From NCBI GenBank assembly GCA_030833605.1, contig JAURGV010000027.1, forward strand, positions 1 to 15,354: 15,354 nucleotides of DNA. Reading direction: 5' to 3'. The DNA comes from Rhodothermales bacterium (GTDB taxonomy: Bacteria; Bacteroidota; Rhodothermia; Rhodothermales; UBA10348). The notes under the pieces are model-generated. The model was not told the origin of the DNA, did not search any database, and was given only the letters and a program-made list of their open reading frames with translations. The position numbers were made by a program, and so were the translations under genes. Positions 7,808 through 15,230 of the stretch are shown here, in pieces (the stretch's first letter is position 1; the number at the start of each line of letters is the position of its first letter).

Positions 7808-8749
7808 TTACATGCGGCGGATTCTGTCGAAAAACTTTTGCTGAGCTCCACCTGCTGGAATATCAAACGGATGATTAGGAAGAACCACCGGCAGTAGCTC
7901 GGGTGTTCGTTCTCTCAAAGAAAACGTGTGTGGCGCTCCGGGAGGATCGTCGCCGATAACAAGAACGGTAGTGCCTTGTTTTGCAATCGTGCCCATACTG
8001 CTCTTGAATCCATTGGAGCCCTTCTGCCACCCGTCAGCCCACTGATAGATCCATTGCGCGTCTTCGTCTACCAACCGGACACAACCGTGGCTCATGGGGC
8101 CACCACTTGGAAATGGATATTGGTGCACGTGAATCCCTCGTTCTTCAACGAAATTGAACAGCCAATACATTTCCCAAGGTTCTCCAGGCGGAGAGTGTGA
8201 TGAAACGCGGTATTCCGCTTTCCAGTTAAAATTAAACCGTCCGTTCGGGGTACGGTGCTTTTCATCACCGGTATTAACGATACCCCAACGCGTCAAGCGT
8301 CCACTTTCGTAGGCGGCCCAAGCTTGAATAGACTTATCTATGATAAACAGCTTATCAAAGGAAAGACCACCGGCATAAAAACGGGGAAAGGGGGAATAGG
8401 CGCAAAAATCAAGGTCAAATTTATCGGGCACCACTAACGTGTCTCCGATTTCCATTTGATGCATCAATTTGCGATTGAGCAGTGCGACTAAAAGCGCGCG
8501 ACTTTTGCCAATATTTACGTCCCCCTGACCGATCACTTTGTAAAACGTATTTCTCGCTAACACGTTGTTGTTTCTGGAGTTATACAGAATTTTATACTCA
8601 TAGCGAACGGCTGGGAGTCGTTCCAATTCAGGCGTGCATTCATGCATTAATTCAGCCAATTCCCCTTGATTCAAGTAGAATTGAGCTTGCGTGGGGATGG
8701 TCACCACGCAACCGATAGCAATTAAAGCACTAAGTAGACGAAGATTCAT
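7808..8749 (-). CDS. Exported L,D-transpeptidase (YkuD domain)
   Basis: A 313-residue periplasmic enzyme expected to make 3-3 cross-links in peptidoglycan or attach proteins to it. A signal peptide (about 1-22, ending TQA) precedes an N-terminal region. That region includes a LysM-like stretch (LLNRKLMHQMEIGDTLVVPD, 90-109) that could bind the wall. The YkuD domain (about 130-257) has the catalytic signature: HVH at 207-209, then SHGC with nucleophile Cys223 and the following VRL. A proline-rich tail of about 50 residues ends in DRIRRM. It is the last gene of a minus-strand run, 39 bases after the K+ channel gene, and its transcript probably ends at the shared hairpin. Catalysis of a different wall reaction, such as carboxypeptidation, cannot be excluded. 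Confidence 0.93.
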   Translation of the reverse strand: MNLRLLSALIAIGCVVTIPTQAQFYLNQGELAELMHECTPELERLPAVRYEYKILYNSRNNNVLARNTFYKVIGQGDVNIGKSRALLVALLNRKLMHQMEIGDTLVVPDKFDLDFCAYSPFPRFYAGGLSFDKLFIIDKSIQAWAAYESGRLTRWGIVNTGDEKHRTPNGRFNFNWKAEYRVSSHSPPGEPWEMYWLFNFVEERGIHVHQYPFPSGGPMSHGCVRLVDEDAQWIYQWADGWQKGSNGFKSSMGTIAKQGTTVLVIGDDPPGAPHTFSLRERTPELLPVVLPNHPFDIPAGGAQQKFFDRIRRM

Positions 8750-8788
8750 GGGCTAACTAAGGGGTATTACTAGAATTAAAAAGGTGCG

Positions 8789-9832
8789 TTAAGCGGAACA
8801 GCCTTCGGTTCGAAGGCGAGCAATCATTTCGGTACTTCCCATCACAATGAGTGTGTCGTTTGGCTTAATCGTTTCGTGAGCTCCAGGATTAAAAGTCATA
8901 TTTAACGTGTCACTGTCCATTATGGCGACCACAATGGCATCAAAACGTTGCCGAAAGTTGGAACCCGCTAAGGATTTCCCTGCTAAGGCGGAGTTGGGTT
9001 GCACGAACACTTCATCCATCGAATGGTTCAGAGCGCCATGCAAAACTCGTTCCATAAATCGATCGACATGGGGTCGTAAAAGAACCTGAGCCATGCGATC
9101 GGCCCCAATTTCGTACGGTGCAACTACTTTGTCGGCACCCGCTCGAATTAGCTTTCGCTTGTTAGATTGATTGTCCGTTCGGACCATGATAAACAGGTCC
9201 GGATTCAATTCCCGTGCTACAAGCGTGGCAAAAACGTTGGCTCTGTCCTCTGGGAGGGTCAAAATCAACCCCTTAGCGCGTTGAATACCCGCCTGCAATA
9301 AGGATTCATCTTCCTCGGCATTGCCCTGAACGAAGAGCATATCTTGTTTCAATATGGCTTCGACTTTTTGAGGGCTCACTTCTATGATCACAAAAGGAAC
9401 GTCATTCCGCCGCAGGTCTTGGGCAATACGATTTCCAATTCTTCCATATCCTGCCAGGATATAATGGTCTGAAACAGAGTGTACCATTTTTAATACGTGT
9501 CGTAGTCTGAAAGCTCGTGTGTTTAATAAAACTTGCGCCGTTCGAGTGGCGACAAATGCCACGCTCCCAATCCCGAAAAGGCCAATTACTACCGTAAAAA
9601 CTCTACCCGGATTTGAAAGCTCGTGAACTTCCGCAAACCCGATGGTGGTCAATGTGATGAAGGTCATATATAGGCTATCGCCTAAAGACCACCCTTCAAT
9701 AAGCATATAACCAACTGTCCCGAAGACAACTGAAGCTGCTAAAAAAGCACTTGCAATGATGAGTTCGCGGCTGGCAAAGAGTCCACCCGTGAGAGGCTGG
9801 GATGATCCAACAACGGCTTCGGAATTTCTCAA
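8789..9832 (-). CDS. Two-helix K+ channel with cytoplasmic RCK (TrkA-N/TrkA-C) domain
   Basis: A 347-residue ligand-gated potassium channel subunit of the MthK type, probably a tetramer in the inner membrane. Helix 1 is about 23-45, a re-entrant pore loop about 52-68, and helix 2 about 77-103. The RCK N-lobe (about 122-240) is a Rossmann fold with AGYGRIGNRIA (127-137), followed by a glutamate at the end of strand 2 (Glu151). A TrkA-C lobe covers about 265-345. The selectivity filter reads TTIGFAE (62-68) where the classical filter is TVGYGD, so the last glycine of GYG is alanine. That could change selectivity or conductance. The gene starts 32 bases after the small conserved protein gene. 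Confidence 0.9.
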   Translation of the reverse strand: MRNSEAVVGSSQPLTGGLFASRELIIASAFLAASVVFGTVGYMLIEGWSLGDSLYMTFITLTTIGFAEVHELSNPGRVFTVVIGLFGIGSVAFVATRTAQVLLNTRAFRLRHVLKMVHSVSDHYILAGYGRIGNRIAQDLRRNDVPFVIIEVSPQKVEAILKQDMLFVQGNAEEDESLLQAGIQRAKGLILTLPEDRANVFATLVARELNPDLFIMVRTDNQSNKRKLIRAGADKVVAPYEIGADRMAQVLLRPHVDRFMERVLHGALNHSMDEVFVQPNSALAGKSLAGSNFRQRFDAIVVAIMDSDTLNMTFNPGAHETIKPNDTLIVMGSTEMIARLRTEGCSA

Positions 9833-9864
9833 TTAAGTTCGGAGTTCTTAGAGAGCTAGGATAT

Positions 9865-10395
9865 CTAGAAATTGGAGAGCGGTTGCAGGGCTGGTAATCT
9901 AAATACACGTTGATGCCAAGAAGCACCTGCTGGAAGTTCAAATAAGCCGGATCGAATGTCCTGTAAATGACTAATGGATAGATCGAATACAATGGTATTC
10001 TGATCAACTTGACCTTCTTTGACTAAGCTTTTGAACTCACTTCTCGGGACCACTCTTAGGCGATCGTTTCCATCTTTAAAGGCGATGGAAAGAGAACTCG
10101 CCCATTCGTACCCGTCATTGTTGGCTATTTCATTCAATAAATGGAGCGATTTATCGATTCCGCAGCCGGAAATGTCCCCCTGTTGCACGTCGGCCGAAAG
10201 AATCAGGATCTGATTCTCCAACACGGCAAAAGCAGAATGTACCAACCGGCCATGCGAAGACCATTGCGCCCGAAACGAGTTTACGGTTTCGGCCAAACTT
10301 GTTTCTTCCTGCGCACTAAGTGGCCTATTTGCAACATAGGCCCATGCTTTTGCGCTGGGCTTGATTTCCGGAAACAGAGAAGGGTAATCTATCAT
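9865..10395 (-). CDS. Small conserved cytoplasmic protein, often mislabelled 'ABC transporter ATPase' in Bacteroidota
   Basis: A 176-residue protein without signal peptide or membrane helix. Its pattern matches a family I recall as widespread in Bacteroidota. Near the N-terminus is AWAYVANRPLSAQEE (17-31), then FRAQWSSHGRLVHSAF (41-56), a central SGCGIDKSLHLLNEI (76-90), and a later VVPRSEFKSLVKEGQVDQNT. Database entries of this family are commonly named ABC transporter ATPase, but I see no Walker A, Walker B or LSGGQ motif here, so the name is not supported. A GCGID-containing central part and a conserved tryptophan are the most distinctive features. It is the first gene of a likely three-gene minus-strand run. 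The function is unknown, and the family assignment is from memory. Confidence 0.82.
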   Translation of the reverse strand: MIDYPSLFPEIKPSAKAWAYVANRPLSAQEETSLAETVNSFRAQWSSHGRLVHSAFAVLENQILILSADVQQGDISGCGIDKSLHLLNEIANNDGYEWASSLSIAFKDGNDRLRVVPRSEFKSLVKEGQVDQNTIVFDLSISHLQDIRSGLFELPAGASWHQRVFRLPALQPLSNF

Positions 10396-10493
10396 AAGAA
10401 GAATATCGTATGTTATCGAACCTGAATACGCGTCTCATCGGCGAAAGATCACTATTTTGAGACGATTGTACGACTGTTTAAATAGGTTTTGGA
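10396..10493. promoter_or_regulatory. Divergent promoter region with 7-bp inverted repeat
   Basis: These 98 bases separate the minus-strand run from the SDR gene and must hold promoters for both. CGTCTCA (10431-10437) and TGAGACG (10458-10464) are exact reverse complements 20 bases apart and could be an operator. I could not place a convincing promoter pair on either strand. Confidence 0.35.
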
Positions 10494-11270
10494 ATGGATT
10501 TACAACTTAAAGATAAAGTTGCTGTGGTAACGGGCGCGAGTAGAGGCATTGGGAAGGCCATTGCCTCATCCTTGGCTCATGAAGGATGCAAGGTAGTATT
10601 GTGCGCTCGTGGGCAAGAAGAGCTAGATGCGACGTGTGGCGAATTGAAACAGGCAGGATGCGATGTCTCAGGGCTCGTCCTCGACATAACGGCTCCAATG
10701 GCCGGCGCACAGATTCTGGACTTCACCAACGCCCGATATGGTGGAATTGACATTTTTGTAGGCAATGCCGGTGGAAATCGAAGAGGACAGTTTACAGAAA
10801 CCACCGATCAGGACTGGCAGGATATTATTGAATTAAACCTAAAGTCCCATTTAAACACGTCACGTGCCGCTATTGGCAGTATGAAAGAACGTGGAGCGGG
10901 CTCGATTGTGTTTATCTCCTCCATATTCGGCCGGGAAGCAGGAGGGAAGGGGCTTTCCATTTACAATGCCACGAAGTCCGCTTTAATTAGCGCCGCGAAA
11001 ATAATGTCCATTGAGTTGGCAGAATTTGGTATCCGCGTGAACACCGTTGCTCCGGGATCCATTCGATTTCCCGGTGGAAGCTGGGATAAACGCTGCGTTT
11101 CCGATCCCGAAGGAATGAAGGTGTTTATTGCCGAAAATATTCCTGGAGGGCGTTTTGGAAAGGCTGAAGAAGTCGCCGATGTGGTGACTTTTCTTTGCTC
11201 ATCTCGGGCGAGTTGGGTTTCTGGGGCGTGTATTCCTGTGGACGGAGTACAGTCAAAATCGCTTATATAG
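10494..11270 (+). CDS. Short-chain dehydrogenase/reductase (FabG-like classical SDR)
   Basis: A 258-residue NAD(P)-dependent oxidoreductase with a single Rossmann domain. The nucleotide-binding motif TGASRGIG is at 13-20, the structural NAG at 91-93, Asn115 in IIELNLKS, the catalytic serine in FISSIFG (Ser142 or Ser143), and the Tyr157-x3-Lys161 pair in SIYNATKSA. PGSIRFPGGSW (188-198) follows the substrate loop start, and GACIPVDG closes the fold. Arg18 after the glycine motif suggests a preference for NADPH. The substrate cannot be read from sequence: FabG-like 3-oxoacyl reduction and alcohol or sugar oxidation are both possible. The gene stands alone on the plus strand, divergent from the K+ channel run and convergent with the next gene, with a 13-base gap. 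Confidence 0.92.
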   Translation: MDLQLKDKVAVVTGASRGIGKAIASSLAHEGCKVVLCARGQEELDATCGELKQAGCDVSGLVLDITAPMAGAQILDFTNARYGGIDIFVGNAGGNRRGQFTETTDQDWQDIIELNLKSHLNTSRAAIGSMKERGAGSIVFISSIFGREAGGKGLSIYNATKSALISAAKIMSIELAEFGIRVNTVAPGSIRFPGGSWDKRCVSDPEGMKVFIAENIPGGRFGKAEEVADVVTFLCSSRASWVSGACIPVDGVQSKSLI

Positions 11271-11283
11271 GAGCCGGGGCGCC

Positions 11284-12354
11284 TTATTCGTACCGCGTAA
11301 ACGTGACATTAATTGTTCTAAACCGGTCTTCGGCCTTGCGCCATTGCACCAGAATAGGACTTTGATAGGTACCGCTTACGATTTTCCCAACTCCCGTGTC
11401 GTTGTCCGATACAATTAGGCTGACTCCCCGTTTCATACGGAGAAACCGCGATGCGGGCACTTGGAAAAACTTATCAATGATGCGTTCAATCAGCGACTCA
11501 CTTAGGCCCATGGAGTCAATAAATTCGTTGACAACATGAACCAAGTCGTATTTCATGTAGTCTTTCGCTTTTTCCTTGATGGCGCCTGGGTCTTTAAGCA
11601 TATTGACCCCACGTTGAGCCATGAATCGAACGGGGTTTTTTAACACCTCAACGAGATCGTGGCGCATGAGCAGGGTCTCGTATTCATTCACCGTAAGACC
11701 CGTGTTGCGTTCATCCGGGGACAAGGTTAGGTCGATACGCCCTTTTTCGATGCCCATTTCCTTGATAAACGTGTCCAATTGCTGGAGAACGCCTACTTTT
11801 TCATCCCATAGATTAATGGAGTCAATCGGATGCTTTGACATCAAGATTTTCATTTCCTGACGTCTAACTACTTTTTCGGTGTTGTAGCCAATAACCGTAG
11901 TTTTGCGGCTTCGTCTCTCGGCGCCATTCGTCCCATCTAAGTCAATAAAGTAGACCGGAGATTGCTGGTTGTTCAGATACGTGACGCAATTCTCTAAACC
12001 AGAACCGATAAAAGTCAGGTGAGAGTCCGCATTTCTCGGCTCAACCAACTTCTGCTCTTCCGTTAACTCGTTTCGCAGTTCCATTTGGTCGTGCGAATAG
12101 TCTGCATTGGCTGGAAAAAGCTTTTGAAAAGAACCTAAATACGCTTCAAGTGCCTCAGGATCATTTTTCAGACGCTTTGCAAAGCTTTGCTCGAAATAGC
12201 CAGCTGTAGTGTGATGGGAAGCAAAAGCTGCCTTTTCGTACTCGTCGAAAAAATGCTCGTTTTCCTTCTTTACCCGATCTGAAACGTTGATAACATCAAC
12301 TCTAGATTCCGGAGAAATGGAAAGCGTAATGTCGGTGGGTTTTTTGGAAGCCAT
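11284..12354 (-). CDS. Fused tandem UPF0047/YjbQ-like protein
   Basis: A 356-residue cytoplasmic protein. YjbQ proteins are about 140 residues, so this is over twice the usual length. The first half (about 8-165) follows the YjbQ pattern: an opening strand ITLSISPESRVDVINVSDRV, then HHTTAG (47-52, matching the family's HTSA/HTTA), FPANADYSHDQ (80-90), NADSHLTFIGSG (108-119) and a closing PVYFIDLDGTNGAERRSR. The second half (about 168-356) repeats it: RIDLTLSP (206-213), LTVNEYETLLMRHDL (220-234, matching the family's LTLNEN..RHD), and GTYQSPILVQWRK (328-340, matching GTWQGI). It carries a helical insertion at about 250-300. Each half lacks motifs the other keeps. YjbQ has been linked to thiamine phosphate synthase activity, but what this fusion does is unknown. 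There is no recognised operon partner; the gene is divergent from bTHX. Confidence 0.85.
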   Translation of the reverse strand: MASKKPTDITLSISPESRVDVINVSDRVKKENEHFFDEYEKAAFASHHTTAGYFEQSFAKRLKNDPEALEAYLGSFQKLFPANADYSHDQMELRNELTEEQKLVEPRNADSHLTFIGSGLENCVTYLNNQQSPVYFIDLDGTNGAERRSRKTTVIGYNTEKVVRRQEMKILMSKHPIDSINLWDEKVGVLQQLDTFIKEMGIEKGRIDLTLSPDERNTGLTVNEYETLLMRHDLVEVLKNPVRFMAQRGVNMLKDPGAIKEKAKDYMKYDLVHVVNEFIDSMGLSESLIERIIDKFFQVPASRFLRMKRGVSLIVSDNDTGVGKIVSGTYQSPILVQWRKAEDRFRTINVTFTRYE

Positions 12355-12553
12355 TAAGGAAGTTCACTTAATCCAACTGTGATGCAGCAAGGTTCAACAC
12401 AAGCCCGCGGAAATCGTTTCCACCAATTATTTGATGGGTACAGAATGCATTATAAATATGTCATATTCCAGTTGGTAGCAACGTCGTTTCGCCCGTATAC
12501 TGCAACGTCTTAAAAAACAATTTTGCAAAACAAACTAATACAAAGGAATTGTC
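12355..12553. promoter_or_regulatory. Divergent intergenic region upstream of bTHX
   Basis: This region lies between the YjbQ-like gene and bTHX. It holds a sigma-70-like promoter for the plus strand and, just before it, a 13-base palindrome AATATGTCATATT (12455-12467) that could be an operator. I see no clear promoter for the minus-strand gene. Confidence 0.4.
12472..12501 (+). promoter_or_regulatory. Candidate promoter for bTHX and downstream genes
   Basis: TTGGTA (12472-12477) and TATACT (12496-12501) are separated by 18 bases and resemble -35 and -10 boxes. Transcription would start near 12508, leaving a leader of about 45 bases before the bTHX ATG. AAAGGAATT (12542-12550) before the start could serve as a ribosome binding site. 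Confidence 0.5.
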
Positions 12554-12661
12554 ATGGGAAGAGGAGATAAAAGAACTAGAAAAGGGAAGATCAGCAAAGG
12601 TTCAAACGGAAATTCAAGACCTAAAAAGAAATCATCTGTAAAAGCGCCTAAAAAAGCTTAA
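12554..12661 (+). CDS. 30S ribosomal protein bTHX
   Basis: A 35-residue, extremely basic protein. It begins MGRGDKRTRKGKISKGSNGN, then SRPKKK and a lysine-rich tail ending KAPKKA. The frame MG(K/R)GD(K/R)xTRxGKI..GS.G..RP(K/R)KK matches bTHX, the small peptide first seen in the Thermus 30S head and present across Bacteroidota, where it stabilises the RNA fold. The Thermus protein is about 26 residues; here there is a short extra Lys/Ala/Ser tail. ATG at 12554 and TAA at 12659-12661 bound the frame, preceded by an AGGA-like site. It lies 26 bases before the M14 peptidase gene and may share its transcript. At this size automated gene finders often miss it. Confidence 0.92.
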   Translation: MGRGDKRTRKGKISKGSNGNSRPKKKSSVKAPKKA

Positions 12662-12687
12662 TACAGTCTGTTTATCCTGATATCATC

Positions 12688-14280
12688 ATGTTAGCTACCG
12701 CGCGCATCCCTCGGACGTTGTGGTTTTGGGGTCTCCTAATATGGACGACTTCATCCGCTTGGGGGCAATCAGGGCTGGATCAATTACTAACAGCGCCTGA
12801 AAGGACCAATTTCGAAACAACTTCGACGTATGAAGAGGTCGTTTCTTTCATTGAGACTGCAGCCGCTGCTTCGGAAAGGCTCCACCTTTCTTCTTTCGGT
12901 TATTCGTTAGAAGGTAGATCGCTCCCTCTCGTTGTATTTGGAGATCTAGACGATGCCTCTGCAGCGTCCATCTACAAGTCCGGGAAGCTGAGGGTTTTTA
13001 TTCAAGCAAACATTCACGCCGGTGAGGTTTGTGGGAAAGAAGCTCTGCTTATGATGATCAGAGACATGGCACTGGGTAAATACGACGATCTGGCCCAGGA
13101 ATTGGTGGTCATTATGGCGCCGATTTACAACGCAGATGGAAATGAGCGGGTAAATCTGTTTAACAGACCTAGGCAAAATGGCCCGTATGGTGGAATGGGA
13201 CAGCGCCCGAATGCGCAGGGACTCGACTTGAATCGGGATCATATGAAAGTGAAAAGTCCAGAGGCGCGTTCGCTGATTGGCCTTTTTAACGAATATGACC
13301 CCCACGTTGTAGTCGATTTGCATACCACCAATGGCACTCGCCATGCGTATCATATCACGTATTCAACGCCCCTAAATCCCAATACCGACCGAAATATCGA
13401 TTCTTTTTTGAGGGATCGATGGATGAAGGACGTCACCGCGACCATCAAAAGTCGAATCGGATGGGACTATTACTATTACGGCAATTTGCCTTACAGGCAA
13501 GGAGAAGCCGGATGGTATACGTTTGATCATAGGCCTCGTTTTAACAACAATTATGTTGGCCTAAGAAACAGAATGGCGATTTTGAGTGAAGGATATGCTT
13601 ATGCGACCTTCGAGGAGCGCATATTGGCTACCCGGTACTTTGTGGAGGAAATATTGTCTTTCGCGTCGGATAATTCCAAGGTGATTGCACAAATGGTTGA
13701 GGTTGCCGACAACGTTGATTTAAAAGGTTCAGAGCTGGGAGTTCGCTTTGCACCGCACATGAATGAAGCCTCTACGGACATTTTGATGGGCGACGTGTAC
13801 ACCGAAACCAACCCCTACAGCGGGGCTACATACTTCAATCGCAAAGACACCGTTTACACGCAGACCATGCCTAATTACGGCGCGTTTGAAGCGACAGAAA
13901 CGAGTCGAGTTCCAGATACCTATTACGTGGATAAAAAAGCTGCAGATGTGGTTTCTTCGTATTTAGACACTCACGGAATCGCCTATGCTGTCGTTTCTAC
14001 GGCGCGTAGCCTAGTGGCTGAGGCTTTTACCATCACGACAAGTGACGTTAGTAAAAATGAGTTTCAGCAGATCTTTGAGCGGGAAATAAACGGCGCTTAT
14101 GCTCAAACGGAAGTCACTTTAGAACCGGGAAGTTTGATTATCGATACCAATCAACCGTTGGCCAGGCTATTGTTTTATTTGATCGAACCTCGTTCAGACG
14201 ACGGCCTTGTAGACTGGGCCATTCTGGACAAGTGGGTCGAGGTCGGTAGTATTTACCCTGTTTTCCGTTCCGTTGAATGA
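12688..14280 (+). CDS. Exported M14-family zinc carboxypeptidase
   Basis: A 530-residue secreted or periplasmic metallopeptidase. A signal peptide (about 1-26, ending SAWGQ) precedes the M14 catalytic domain (about 45-330). The zinc ligands are His110 and Glu113 in QANIHAGEVCGKEA, and His212 in VVDLHTTNG. Substrate-binding residues lie in GLDLNRD (178-184), and the catalytic glutamate is probably Glu301 in ILSEGYAY. After the domain comes a C-terminal region of about 200 residues (VADNVDLKG, then a mixed region to residue 530) without a recognised motif. These enzymes release C-terminal residues from peptides. The gene follows bTHX by 26 bases and its stop overlaps the start of the next gene by 8 bases, pointing to an operon. 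Confidence 0.93.
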   Translation: MLATARIPRTLWFWGLLIWTTSSAWGQSGLDQLLTAPERTNFETTSTYEEVVSFIETAAAASERLHLSSFGYSLEGRSLPLVVFGDLDDASAASIYKSGKLRVFIQANIHAGEVCGKEALLMMIRDMALGKYDDLAQELVVIMAPIYNADGNERVNLFNRPRQNGPYGGMGQRPNAQGLDLNRDHMKVKSPEARSLIGLFNEYDPHVVVDLHTTNGTRHAYHITYSTPLNPNTDRNIDSFLRDRWMKDVTATIKSRIGWDYYYYGNLPYRQGEAGWYTFDHRPRFNNNYVGLRNRMAILSEGYAYATFEERILATRYFVEEILSFASDNSKVIAQMVEVADNVDLKGSELGVRFAPHMNEASTDILMGDVYTETNPYSGATYFNRKDTVYTQTMPNYGAFEATETSRVPDTYYVDKKAADVVSSYLDTHGIAYAVVSTARSLVAEAFTITTSDVSKNEFQQIFEREINGAYAQTEVTLEPGSLIIDTNQPLARLLFYLIEPRSDDGLVDWAILDKWVEVGSIYPVFRSVE

Positions 14281-15229
14281 TATTGACCATATCGAAGCGC
14301 ATTTTCACGAGCTGAAACCAGGGGATGATCGGTTTTTCGAGTGGAAGAACCGCGTTAACGAATATCAGCGCGCACATAACCCGATCTTTAGGCGTTTTGA
14401 CGGGTTTGATTACCTTCCGGTGCAAGCTTTCAAAGATGCTGCGGTGTGTTGTTTCAATCCGGACGATTCGGAGATCGTTTTTAAGAGCTCAGGTACATCC
14501 GGTCAATCGCGGTCCCTGCACTACGTCAAGCACTTAGAAGTCTACCATCGGGCGATCCTATCCGGCTTTCAAGCTCATTTTGGTACCGACAACTTCCTGT
14601 TTTTAGGTCATTTGCCGGCCTATGAAGACCAAAGCTCGCTGGTTTACATGGCCAGTTTTCTGATTGGCGGTATTGGGGCTGAGCATTCCGGACTGTTCTT
14701 GGACGATCATAGCGCGCTACACCGGGCGATTCGGGTGTCTAAACAAACCAACATACCCATAATCTTGTTGGGAGCTGCGTTTGGGCTACTTGATTTAGCG
14801 GAAAAAGGCGAGTTGAAACTCCCTGAAAACGCAATTGTAATTGAAACGGGAGGCATGAAAACGCATCGAAGGGAAATGAGCCGGAGTGATTTACATCGTG
14901 CGATCGCTGATGGCTTTGAAATAAGCCGTTCTCAAATTCATTCTGAATATGGAATGTGCGAGATGATGTCGCAATGCTATTCAGGGTCTGATGGAATATT
15001 TTCTGCGCCGCCCTGGGTTGAAGCCAAGGTGTTGAGCGCCATTGATTTCCGCTCCGAAGTACCGTTGGGACATGAAGGCGTGTTGGCACTATTTGATATG
15101 GCAAATTTGCACAGCCAAAGTGCGATATTAACACAGGACAAAGCAGTTCTTCATACCAATGGATTTGAAGTAGTTGGTCGGTTGGATCAAGCCGAAATTC
15201 GAGGATGTAACCTCCTTTTAGAGAAGTAA
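14273..15229 (+). CDS. LuxE-like acyl-protein synthetase / acyl-adenylating enzyme
   Basis: A 318-residue protein of the adenylate-forming type. The phosphate-binding motif SSGTSGQSRS is at 72-81, a GGMKTHRREMS segment at 193-203, the SEYGMCEM motif at 224-231 (equivalent to the E.YG.TE box), and a closing GRLDQAEIRGC at 302-312. The C-terminal lid of full acyl-CoA synthetases is missing, as in LuxE, which activates a fatty acid with ATP and transfers it. The start is TTG at 14273: after the in-frame stop at 14210-14212 there is no ATG until far inside the domain. The frame overlaps the peptidase gene by 8 bases and an enoyl-CoA hydratase starts 1 base after its end, so acyl-group handling is likely. 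The acyl substrate and acceptor are unknown; related Bacteroidota proteins are often just called acyltransferase. Confidence 0.87.
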   Translation: MNDIDHIEAHFHELKPGDDRFFEWKNRVNEYQRAHNPIFRRFDGFDYLPVQAFKDAAVCCFNPDDSEIVFKSSGTSGQSRSLHYVKHLEVYHRAILSGFQAHFGTDNFLFLGHLPAYEDQSSLVYMASFLIGGIGAEHSGLFLDDHSALHRAIRVSKQTNIPIILLGAAFGLLDLAEKGELKLPENAIVIETGGMKTHRREMSRSDLHRAIADGFEISRSQIHSEYGMCEMMSQCYSGSDGIFSAPPWVEAKVLSAIDFRSEVPLGHEGVLALFDMANLHSQSAILTQDKAVLHTNGFEVVGRLDQAEIRGCNLLLEK

Positions 15230-15230
15230 A

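Noticed and set aside
10457..10491. TTG ... TAGGTTTTG resembling a Bacteroidota promoter before the SDR gene
   Set aside because: The spacer is 23 bases and the predicted start of transcription would fall inside the SDR coding region.
11263..11285. Weak hairpin between the convergent SDR and YjbQ-like genes
   Set aside because: AGGAGC and GCGCCT pair with one mismatch and there is no T-tract; too weak to call a terminator.
12946..13353. 135-codon open frame antisense to the M14 peptidase
   Set aside because: It covers the zinc-site region of the peptidase in reverse, so it is best explained as a shadow of that conserved coding sequence.
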